9,929 nt of DNA from Gp6-AA40 sp050742535. GTDB taxonomy: Bacteria; Acidobacteriota; Vicinamibacteria; Vicinamibacterales; UBA2999. Position 1 is the first letter of the stretch, and every line of letters begins with the position of its first letter. The stretch spans positions 1-9,929 of the forward strand of contig JBOGIQ010000220.1 in NCBI GenBank assembly GCA_050742535.1, read 5' to 3'. Shown piece after piece: positions 1 to 5,350 of the stretch. The notes below the pieces were generated by a model, which worked only from the letters and a program-made list of their open reading frames with translations, did not search any database and was not told the DNA's origin. Position numbers and translations under genes: made by a program.

Positions 1-135
1 GAGCTACGGTCATGGCCCTCCAGAAAGGCGCACCAAACAAGACGCCCCCAGAGCATAGTTGGTTGGGGCACCACTCCCAGCAATCGACATTTCGGCCCGT
101 GCAGCGTTCATTCGGCTAACGCACCGCGTCTGACC
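1..135. other. Window edge, no gene seen
   Basis: I see no supportable gene here. It lies downstream of the minus-strand TIGR03435 remnant. It contains a weak inverted repeat (GCGTT, nine bases, AACGC, about 106-124) with no T-tract on either side, so I do not call a terminator. Confidence 0.4.
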
Positions 136-924
136 TCAGTCCGGCGACGGCGGCTGGATGCTGTCGATCACTACGAAGGGGACCGGACCTTGCGCCGGTT
201 CGAGCTTCAGGCCGAGTTGTTCCTGGACGGCTGTGAAGATCGACGGCGCATCGTCGGATCGGTTTGCGGCAGGCAGGCCGAACCCTTCGGCTGCGAAGCG
301 CAATCCGACCACGTCGAACCCGCCCTCCAGGCCGGTGCGGTTGATGACGAAGCGGTTGACGCCATGGTTCGCGAGCGCAGCGGCGATCCTGTCCATCGAC
401 GCGCCGGAGGTGGTTATGGTCACGACCCCGCCGTTCACCGACTCGTCCACGCCGCATGAGGCAGATTGCCCCGCCACCGGCGCCGTTCCCGGAGACGCGC
501 ATGGAATCGGCGAGCGCTTTAGTTGCGGACCAAGCCGTCCGTCACTGCGGGCGAGGACCAGTGCATAGACGGGTTGTTCGCGCGTTTCGGTATGCGTGAC
601 GAGTTTGAATCGATCCGCCAGCAGCCCGCGCAGCATCGCTGGCCGCATCGCGTTTGGCGTTCCCTCGGGACCGCGACCGATGATGTCGAAGCGGTCGGAG
701 TCGATCCATTGAGGACCGCCCGTCAAGCTTAGCGTGAGTGCCTTCGGCATCTGAACCTCCGTTCCCAATACCGCATAACCCGGAAGTCGCTGCAAAGTTG
801 CATGGGGGTCGCCGCTCGGTTCGACCCCGTCAGCCCGGTTCAACATTCGGCCCCGGCAGCGGTCATCAGCCGGAACCCACCGACCAACATGCCGGGCGGT
901 GAGCGGTTCCAGACCGCGAACCAT
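136..924 (-). pseudogene. TIGR03435 family protein, 5' end broken
   Basis: Function is unknown; TIGR03435 is a large paralogous family of soil acidobacteria, usually secreted proteins of about 250-300 aa. The family landmarks are clear: GGPQWIDSDRFDI, then MLRGLLADRFKLVTHTETRE, a VYALVLARSDGRLGPQL block, a cysteine pair, INRTGLEGGFDV, and the C-terminal IFTAVQEQLGLKLEPAQGPV followed by VVIDSIQPPSPD. Family-like sequence starts only at about ATLQRLPGYAV (near 800). The residues encoded between 924 and about 830 are Arg/His/Trp-rich and do not look like the expected signal peptide plus the usual N-terminal FxVASxKxN stretch. The nominal start at 924 is therefore probably not genuine, and the real N-terminus has been lost or shifted out of frame. 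Possible residual N-terminal sequence is noted in the overlapping frame (840-1016). The family call is confident; pseudogene status is likely. Confidence 0.75.
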
Positions 925-1016
925 CCGCCAATGCGGTCTACCGGGTGAGGCAGTAGGGGACCAGTCGCGATCTCCTCGATGTGTGGACGGGTGTAAGCCG
1001 TGCCCCGAAGGTGGAT
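840..1016 (-). other. Coding-like fragment, unidentified, frame-shifted relative to TIGR03435
   Basis: The minus strand reads RGTAYTRPHIEEIATGPLLP, then HPVDRIGGW, then a stretch containing NRSPPGMLVGGFRLM, and stops at 840. The composition looks more protein-like than the overlapping frame used by the neighbouring TIGR03435 ORF. Part of it could be that gene's lost N-terminal region, since NRS...GGFRLM loosely resembles the family's amino-terminal segment; it could also be the end of an unrelated decayed gene. I do not recognise a family. The upstream continuation of this frame is simply antisense to the helix-turn-helix fragment at 1020-1166, so the coding-like part ends near 1016. Confidence 0.25.
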
Positions 1017-1019
1017 TAA

Positions 1020-1166
1020 GAACACGCCGGAGTTCGGCAGGAGTTCACTGAACTGATGCTCCGCTGCAACTTCGACCTCCACTTGGCAGCGCAGGAGCTG
1101 GGGATCAGCTACCGGGCGATGGTGGAGCGGTTGCGGAAGCTGGGGAGGCAGCCGCGCATCGAGTGA
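1020..1166 (+). pseudogene. Fis-type helix-turn-helix fragment (C-terminal end of a regulator)
   Basis: After an in-frame TAA at 1017-1019 the plus strand is open to a TGA at 1164-1166. It reads EFTELMLRCNFDLHLAAQEL followed by GISYRAMVERLRKLGRQPRIE. The shape (helix, LAAQELGIS, then YRAMVERLRKLG) matches the Fis-like DNA-binding helix-turn-helix that closes sigma-54-dependent activators and related response regulators. Only about 48 codons exist, there is no good start codon, and no receiver or AAA+ domain lies upstream, so this is a stranded C-terminal piece. Its stop overlaps a GTG that opens the next frame (GTGA at 1163-1166), where a TIGR03435 remnant begins. The HTH resemblance is seen by eye; the parent family is inferred. 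Confidence 0.5.
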
Positions 1167-1497
1167 ACCCACGTAAGCGACCGGAGCTGTCAACGCTGAC
1201 CCGTAACCTGCTGATTGACCGCTTCGGGCTCGTCGCTCACCAGGAGAAGAAGGACGTTGCAGGGTTTTCCTTGCGCGTCGATGCCGGTGGTCACCGGCTC
1301 GTAACGGCCAAGGGCGAACGAACGACATCAAACTTCAATGGACGCCGCAACTGAACGCTGGGGGCAATACAGGTGAGCCAGAGGTCTCGCTGTTTACCGC
1401 GCTCCGAGAACAACTGGGCCTGCGGCTGGAACCTGCTCGCGTCCGCGTCGATGTCGTTGTCGTGGATCGCATCGCTCGAGTGCCTACCGAGAACTGA
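1163..1497 (+). pseudogene. TIGR03435 family remnant, internal deletion and frameshift
   Basis: This is a second copy of the soil-acidobacterial TIGR03435 family, on the opposite strand from the one at 136-924. The first frame, from GTG 1163 to a stop at 1354, gives LTRNLLIDRFGLVAHQEKKD, then VAGFSLRVDAGGHRL, which is the middle of the family. In another frame, from about 1324 to the TGA at 1495-1497, it reads DIKLQWTPQLN, then SLFTALREQLGLRLEPARVR and VDVVVVDRIARVPTEN, the family C-terminus. The segment normally lying between these blocks (the RTGLTGxYD region, several tens of residues) is missing, and the junction near 1315-1324 changes frame. The N-terminal third is also absent. Two lesions plus the truncation make this a clear relic. 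A hairpin follows 12 bases after the stop. Confidence 0.75.
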
Positions 1498-1509
1498 ATG
1501 ACGGCGCTA

Positions 1510-1538
1510 CTCCCCGGATCCGTGCAAAGTCCGGGGAG
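1510..1538 (+). terminator. Strong hairpin after the TIGR03435 remnant
   Basis: CTCCCCGGA (1510-1518) and TCCGGGGAG (1530-1538) form a perfect 9-bp GC-rich stem with an 11-nt loop, 12 bases after the stop at 1497. No run of T follows in either direction, so it may be a degenerate or factor-assisted terminator, or an RNA structure with another role. Confidence 0.45.
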
Positions 1539-1817
1539 GAGCTACTCAACACCGGCAGCCGCGTACAACACCTCAGATTCGATGCATTCCTGATGGGCGC
1601 GAGCTGCTTGCGCGATTCCTGTCGCTCCGTCGAAGGGGACTCGCTACCCAATCGTCAGACATGGGTTCGCGGTCTTCGTTGCCGACAGGAAGCGATCCCT
1701 CCGCATTTCCGCGAATTTCCGCACGGAGTGCGCGATCGCCGGGATGCGGACGGCCATGGCTCAGGTCATGCCAATCGTTCGGCTCCGGGAATTCCCCCAT
1801 AACCGGAGACTCAGGCC
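1539..1817. promoter_or_regulatory. Gene-free upstream region with phased repeat and palindrome
   Basis: No convincing gene lies here. Two features stand out. ATTTCCGC occurs twice exactly 10 bp apart (1705-1712 and 1715-1722), on the same face of the helix. GGGAATTCCC (1787-1796) is a perfect 10-bp palindrome 21 bp before the ATG at 1818. GGAG at 1804-1807 is the likely Shine-Dalgarno of the next gene. I could not assign convincing -35 and -10 boxes, so any regulatory role is inference. Confidence 0.3.
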
Positions 1818-2729
1818 ATGAGAAAACCTCGTGCAACTGCCATTGCCCTATGTGCCCTGCTCACGTTGGCTCCCACCAATCCGATGTTCGCGATCGAGAC
1901 GACGCCACGGAAGGCAACGCCGTCGGTCCCGACGGCACCGAAGAACCCACTCTCGTCCCCGGCGTGCGGCCCCGAGTTGCAGGCCGGTGTGTGGCAGCAG
2001 ACGCCAGCGGGTGACCGGCGCGTTCGCAAGCTGGAAGGCCGAGCGGCAGATGCCTTCCTGGAGAGGCTGCGGGCAGGCAACCCCCAGTGGCGCAACATGC
2101 ACACCGCCGCCGTCGCCGCGCTCACTGCAAAGGGGTTCAAGCCCGCGATCGGGATCGAGGGTGAAACCGTCGTCATTCAAGTCGAGAAGCGGAAGCAGAG
2201 CGCATCGATCAAGCCACCATCAGCCCTCGCACGGTTGATGAACTTCTTCATGCCCACGGTCCATGCGGTACAGGTGGACGACGCGCTGTATACCGCAGAG
2301 GGTGTGATCTGGTCGTCGGCTTGGGACGACGGTGACCCCGCGACATGGGAAGGTGTCTTGGGGGTGCATGAATACGCCTATGGCAATTACGGAGAGGGCG
2401 GCACACAGATGCGGAACGACACGGGAGATGTCGATGCCGCTAATGTGTGGAGTTCCGGCAACGTGACCCAACCCGGATTCCATGACGGGGCAACGGCCTA
2501 CAACAACGGAATCAGGAAGGTGCTTGGCTGTTCAGCGGGAGGCTGCATCGGCAGCGGTCTGAAGTGTTTCTTCACGGGACCGTTCACCATGAACTGTATT
2601 CTGATTCACTGCGGGATCGCCGTCGCGTCCTGCGTATTCGGGACGTATATCCAGATGGCTATCGACGGGCAGACGGGGTGCCCTCCGGGCGCCACGCGAT
2701 ACGGGACGAGGTGTATCTTCTCCAATTAG
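1818..2729 (+). CDS. Secreted protein with eight-cysteine C-terminal segment, unknown family
   Basis: A 303-aa protein I do not recognise. Residues 1-25 form a classical signal peptide: positive MRKPR, hydrophobic core, and likely cleavage after MFA. A Pro/Thr-rich linker follows (about 26-50), then a charged, partly helical region (about 60-130), and a probable beta-rich module (about 155-220) with WSSAWDDGDPATWEGV. The C-terminal 66 residues carry eight cysteines at 238, 243, 250, 260, 265, 272, 288 and 299. The first six repeat the spacing C-x4-C-x6-C with a 22-residue period, and this stretch is hydrophobic and Gly-rich. Export plus paired cysteines suggests disulfides. A processed, bacteriocin-like C-terminal peptide is one possibility, but there is no sequence proof. 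The start is supported by GGAG ten bases upstream and by the signal peptide. The stop overlaps the ribosome-binding site of the next gene, so the two are probably co-translated. Confidence 0.75.
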   Translation: MRKPRATAIALCALLTLAPTNPMFAIETTPRKATPSVPTAPKNPLSSPACGPELQAGVWQQTPAGDRRVRKLEGRAADAFLERLRAGNPQWRNMHTAAVAALTAKGFKPAIGIEGETVVIQVEKRKQSASIKPPSALARLMNFFMPTVHAVQVDDALYTAEGVIWSSAWDDGDPATWEGVLGVHEYAYGNYGEGGTQMRNDTGDVDAANVWSSGNVTQPGFHDGATAYNNGIRKVLGCSAGGCIGSGLKCFFTGPFTMNCILIHCGIAVASCVFGTYIQMAIDGQTGCPPGATRYGTRCIFSN

Positions 2730-2734
2730 GGAGG
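2728..2734 (+). promoter_or_regulatory. Shine-Dalgarno overlapping the upstream stop codon
   Basis: AGGGAGG lies six bases before the ATG at 2741, and its first two bases belong to the TAG stop (2727-2729) of the secreted protein gene. It fixes the start of the small membrane protein at 2741 and implies translational coupling of the pair. Confidence 0.7.
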
Positions 2735-2740
2735 TCTGTC

Positions 2741-2980
2741 ATGTCCACGCTTCGGATAATACTCATCGGCGGCGTTGTCGGCGGGATCGTGATGGGTGCA
2801 GCATTTCTGCTCCTGCCTGACACGCCGGTCTACGAAGCCCTGAGTATGGCCGCTGGAGCAGCAGCTGGTGTCCTGACGTGGCGACCAGCGGGCATTTCGA
2901 TGGAGCGGCACGTCGCCGGTTGTGCGATTACCTTCGTGGTGACGTTCGCCATCACGTGGGGCATCGAGCGCATCCTGTAA
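2741..2980 (+). CDS. Small membrane protein with three hydrophobic segments
   Basis: A 79-aa protein of unknown family. Hydrophobic segments lie at about 5-25 (Gly-rich IILIGGVVGGIVMGAAFLLL), 33-47 (Ala/Gly-rich) and 57-74 (CAITFVVTFAITW), separated by short loops containing LPDTPVYEA and RPAGISMERH. This predicts a three-helix inner-membrane protein. Upstream in-frame codons exist back to 2564, but the strong AGGGAGG six bases before this ATG and the hydrophobic start favour 2741. The 11-bp gap after the secreted Cys-rich gene and the shared ribosome-binding site imply a functional pair. An immunity, export or anchoring role for its partner is possible but unproven. A terminator-like hairpin follows 11 bases after the stop. 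Confidence 0.7.
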   Translation: MSTLRIILIGGVVGGIVMGAAFLLLPDTPVYEALSMAAGAAAGVLTWRPAGISMERHVAGCAITFVVTFAITWGIERIL

Positions 2981-2991
2981 ATGCAAAAAGT

Positions 2992-3014
2992 GGAGGACCG
3001 GGCCCTCCTTTGTT
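2992..3014 (+). terminator. Intrinsic terminator-like hairpin
   Basis: GGAGG (2992-2996) and CCTCC (3004-3008) pair around a 7-nt loop and are followed by TTTGTT (3009-3014), 11 bases after the stop of the small membrane protein. The short stem but T-rich tail fits the end of the two-gene unit 1818-2980. Confidence 0.5.
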
Positions 3015-3041
3015 CACACCCCCCTGTAACTCGCTGGAGTT

Positions 3042-3203
3042 TCAAAACCCCGCCGTGATCGCCAGCGACGGTCGAATGGTCCATCCCGGGTAGTTGTATT
3101 CCCACTTGTCGTATCCGGCTCTCCGCTCAGGTAGAACCGGACTCCTGCGCCACGCACCGGCCACCGCGCCGACCAGCAGGAGCCCGCACGGCACGAACAC
3201 CAC
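3042..3203 (-). CDS. Possible 53-aa small membrane ORF or gene-end fragment
   Basis: From GTG at 3203 the minus strand encodes 53 residues. A hydrophobic N-terminus (VVFVPCGLLLVGAVAGAW, about 1-18) is followed by a positive, Pro-containing loop and an aromatic tail with YDKWEYNYPGW, ending in AITAGF. The pattern suits a one-helix membrane protein with a cytosolic tail, or the C-terminal end of a lost larger gene. There is no good Shine-Dalgarno for this GTG; a TTG slightly upstream in the same frame is an alternative. It lies 39 bp downstream of the hydrolase remnant on the same strand. I do not recognise a family; confidence that it is expressed is low. Confidence 0.3.
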   Translation of the reverse strand: MVFVPCGLLLVGAVAGAWRRSPVLPERRAGYDKWEYNYPGWTIRPSLAITAGF

Positions 3204-3242
3204 ATCGCAGCGTGTCAAGCTTTGAAGCGATGCTCCTGATCG

Positions 3243-4148
3243 CTATCCGCGCAGCGATCTGAGCCCCGCCCGAACTTCTTCCGACAAGAGCGTTGGCTGT
3301 TCCCAGGCCGCAAAGTGGCCGCCCTTGGGGAGCTCGTTGAAGTGGACGAGATTGCGGTAGGCGCGCTCGGTCCAACTCCGCGGAGCCTGGTAGACCTCGT
3401 CAGGGAAAACACTGACGGCGGCCGGAACGGAGATGTTGAAGTCGTTGAAGAACGCGCCCTTGTATTCCCGATAGAGCCGGGCGCTGGACACGCCCGTGTT
3501 CGTCAACCAGGCAAGGGTGATGTTGTCGAGGATGTCGTCCCGGGTGAGGTCGCCGTAGGGCTCCCCATCGACAAAGAGCTTCGCGATGTGCCCGTAGCTG
3601 GCGACGTCGTGGTCGATCATCCAGGCGGCAAGGGCGACGGGTGAGTCCGCCAACCCGTACAGCGTCTGCGGGTGCGCGGCCATCATGATTTGCGTCGGGA
3701 CGTGCTGGTAAAGGAACGCCATCTGGTCGTATGCCCGCTGCTCCTCGGCCGAGAGCCCCGCCGGCGGCGGCCCACCGGACTGAAGCGCCCTGGCGACGTC
3801 CGGAGGCGCGGTACCAGCGAAGTTCAGGTGGATGCCGATCAACTCCGGAGGTGCCTGTTGCGCCATCAGGTTCGTGACGAACGCACCCCAATCACCGCCC
3901 TGCGCCGCGAATCGGCTGTACCCGAGGCGTGTCATCAGCTCCACCCACGCTCGCGCCATGCGAGCGGGGTCCCAACCGGGAGTCGTGGGCTTGCCTGAAA
4001 ACCCGTAGCCGGCCATCGACGGGATCACCACGTGGAAGGCGTCCGACGCGCTGCCGCCGTGATCTGTCGGGTTGGTCAGTGGATCGATGATCTGAAATGG
4101 CGATATGCCGATTCGGCGATTGACCAGGGGCAGGTGCGGCTGCCGGAT
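3243..4148 (-). pseudogene. Epoxide hydrolase (alpha/beta hydrolase), 5'-truncated
   Basis: Epoxide hydrolases of this family (N-terminal EHN domain plus alpha/beta fold, usually about 390-420 aa) open epoxides to diols. The readable part contains VVIPSMAGYGFSGKP, the nucleophile elbow GGDWG (Asp as nucleophile), a lid region, and the catalytic-His block ELPKGGHFAAWEQP near the C-terminus. The first in-frame start codon is GTG 4031, but family homology continues upstream without one: DPLTNPTDHGGSASDAFH precedes it, and before that SPFQIID and LPLV. Where the family has the oxyanion-hole motif HGWPG between these last two blocks, this gene reads NRRIGI. An in-frame TAA (4149-4151) follows immediately, and the EHN domain is absent. 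I infer a gene truncated at its 5' end, with the sequence near 4120 already degraded. A shortened protein starting at 4031 could still be made but would lack the oxyanion strand. Confidence 0.75.
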
Positions 4149-4370
4149 TTATTTCTGGCGTCGATCGCTTCTCACCGTACGTCGCCGATCCTGCGTGCTC
4201 TGGCGCCGCTCGACGGCTCCGGCCGTAAACCACTCGGCGCTGGATGCTTCCTTTTCGCACGAGAAGCATCGCACCGGGCTCGACGCGGCGCGCCGGTCCC
4301 GCTCAGCGATGTACACGCCGGCGCCAAAGCCGCACGACGGGCATCTGGCTGGTCGGGGATCGACAATCAT
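4149..4370 (-). CDS. Small zinc-ribbon-like protein with Arg-rich tail
   Basis: A 73-aa protein with two CxxC knuckles: C10-PS-C13 (ARCPSCGFG) and C35-FS-C38 (RCFSCEKEA), a spacing that fits a zinc ribbon. The tail (about 54-73) is Arg-rich, with ERRQSTQDRRR, resembling basic tails seen on small signalling proteins. The ATG at 4370 lacks an obvious Shine-Dalgarno; AAAGG is too far upstream. It lies 64 bp downstream of the PilZ gene on the same strand and probably shares its transcript. Its TAA is in the same frame as, and directly abuts, the truncated hydrolase. The function is unknown; nucleic-acid or protein binding is the usual role of such ribbons. It could be a chance ORF, but two well-spaced CxxC pairs argue against that. 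Confidence 0.55.
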   Translation of the reverse strand: MIVDPRPARCPSCGFGAGVYIAERDRRAASSPVRCFSCEKEASSAEWFTAGAVERRQSTQDRRRTVRSDRRQK

Positions 4371-4434
4371 GGGGCTGTTTTTCTGAGACCTTTCTTCTGA
4401 GTTTTTCGGGACGCGCCTGGCGGCAGCGGCGTGA

Positions 4435-4761
4435 TCAATACGACATCTGCAGCGTGGCGCGCGCCATCAGCGCGAGCAGCTGGGTGCACGTGGCGTCGGG
4501 CAATTCGTCGAACTCGATGCCGAAGCCGAACCCCGGCTGCGCGCTCGTGACCCGCCCCGGCAAGAGCACCTCGGGATCGGCGAGCACTCTGACGGTGATC
4601 TTCGAGCCGATTGACACGGGAAATCGCGAATCCACGTAGCAGCCGCCAACGCTCAGATCGGTGATCCGCAGCGTGGCGTGCGCAGAAGTGCCCTCGATGC
4701 GACAGTCGAGGAGAACCCCGCGCCGCGGGTGCCGGCGCCGTTCATTCTGCCGTTCTGACAT
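4435..4761 (-). CDS. Single-domain PilZ protein (c-di-GMP receptor)
   Basis: PilZ domains bind cyclic di-GMP and pass the signal to motility, envelope or exopolysaccharide targets. This 108-aa protein is essentially one PilZ domain. The N-terminal arginine switch is present (ERRRHPRR, R9/R10 and R13/R14, an RxxxR arrangement) and so is the D-x-S-x-x-G motif (DLSVGG, D35-S37-G40). The closing strand region PGFGFGIEFDEL follows, with a short C-terminal helix. The start is backed by GGAG seven bases upstream of the ATG. The gene diverges from a paralogue at 5024 that has the same length, the same motif positions and shared cysteines at 20 and 41. It heads a minus-strand unit with the zinc-ribbon protein downstream. 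Confidence 0.88.
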   Translation of the reverse strand: MSERQNERRRHPRRGVLLDCRIEGTSAHATLRITDLSVGGCYVDSRFPVSIGSKITVRVLADPEVLLPGRVTSAQPGFGFGIEFDELPDATCTQLLALMARATLQMSY

Positions 4762-5023
4762 TGCTCGTCTCCGCGAAGTGCCACATTACTGAGAGCCGGG
4801 ACCGTCAATGACGGTTGTGCAGCGATGTGTACCCGCATTCGAGTAGCAATGTGCCTTCCACCGGCTGGTATCCGCGTGGTTTCGCGGCGATTGATCCCGA
4901 TCAAGGCATCCCCGGCGTTACTGTCAGCCTGTGTCATCTGGAGCACCACCGCCGCCGGATCCGGCCGATTTTTCGTGCAAACGACCACTGCTGTGGCTGG
5001 TTGGCTCTGCCGAAGACACTGGC
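4762..5023. promoter_or_regulatory. Divergent intergenic region with several dyads
   Basis: This 262-bp gap must hold the promoters of the two divergent PilZ genes. It contains a perfect 7+1+7 palindrome ACCGTCA-A-TGACGGT (4801-4815), a 6+2+6 palindrome TTGATC-CC-GATCAA (4891-4904), a hairpin CCGCG-6 nt-CGCGG (4872-4887), and GCCGGATCCGGC (4954-4965) followed shortly by a five-T run. The first, with a single-base centre, suits a dimeric regulator site better than an RNA hairpin. I recognise no c-di-GMP riboswitch here and could not assign -10/-35 boxes. Confidence 0.4.
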
Positions 5024-5350
5024 ATGGCACAACGACACGCGGAACGGAGAAAGTACGAGCGGCGGCCCGTCCTGATCACGTGCAGGGCGGAAGGTGCGTT
5101 CTCGCACGCGGCGATGCGGCTGACCGATTTGAGCGAAGGCGGCTGCTTCGTGTCGACCGGGGCGGAGTTCCCGCGCGGCATGCGCCTGACGCTCGTCGCG
5201 ATGGTTGCCGGCAACGAGGTGACGTTGTCCGGCAGCATCGCGCACGTGCAGCCAGGCCGCGGCTTCGGATTCCAGATCGACTTCGACGAGTCTCCGAAAG
5301 GTACCCGTCAGCGGCTCGAGGAGTTGCTTGCCGGATCGTGTCATCATTGA
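5024..5350 (+). CDS. Single-domain PilZ protein, paralogue of the divergent gene
   Basis: A 108-aa PilZ domain, predicted c-di-GMP receptor. It has the arginine switch at the N-terminus (ERRKYERRP, R9 and R13/R14), DLSEGG (D35, S37, G40), and the strand PGRGFGFQIDFDES, ending in a short helix. All motif positions, the total length and cysteines 20 and 41 coincide with the PilZ protein encoded at 4435-4761, so the two look like an ancestral duplication now in divergent orientation. A longer in-frame reading exists upstream to 4931, but MAQRHAERRKYERR is the natural PilZ beginning, matching its paralogue. No strong Shine-Dalgarno precedes it. Its TGA (5348-5350) shares a base with the ATG of the lipoprotein gene, implying coupled translation. 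Confidence 0.87.
   Translation: MAQRHAERRKYERRPVLITCRAEGAFSHAAMRLTDLSEGGCFVSTGAEFPRGMRLTLVAMVAGNEVTLSGSIAHVQPGRGFGFQIDFDESPKGTRQRLEELLAGSCHH

Noticed and set aside
100..125. Integron attC-like inverted repeat around GGCTAACGC
   Set aside because: The core does not fit the RYYYAAC/GTTRRRY consensus and no integrase or cassette structure is present.
158..732. Plus-strand frames across the minus-strand TIGR03435 gene
   Set aside because: They are shadows of a frame with unmistakable TIGR03435 motifs and have biased Arg/Ala composition.
1573..1836. 87-aa minus-strand frame in the gap before the secreted gene
   Set aside because: No ribosome site, no recognisable motif, and it overlaps the signal-peptide start on the other strand.
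3315..3998. Plus-strand frames over the epoxide hydrolase
   Set aside because: They are antisense to well-conserved hydrolase motifs (GGDWG, GGHFAAWEQP) and have no features of their own.
4931..5023. N-terminal extension of the plus-strand PilZ protein
   Set aside because: The extra 31 residues are Pro-rich and unlike the paralogue, which begins at the position matching ATG 5024.
4762..5023. c-di-GMP riboswitch upstream of the PilZ genes
   Set aside because: I looked for the conserved GEMM core and loop sequences and did not find them.
4825..5349. Upstream in-frame extension of the lipoprotein gene
   Set aside because: It would run across the PilZ gene in another frame; the lipoprotein signal peptide starts cleanly at 5350.
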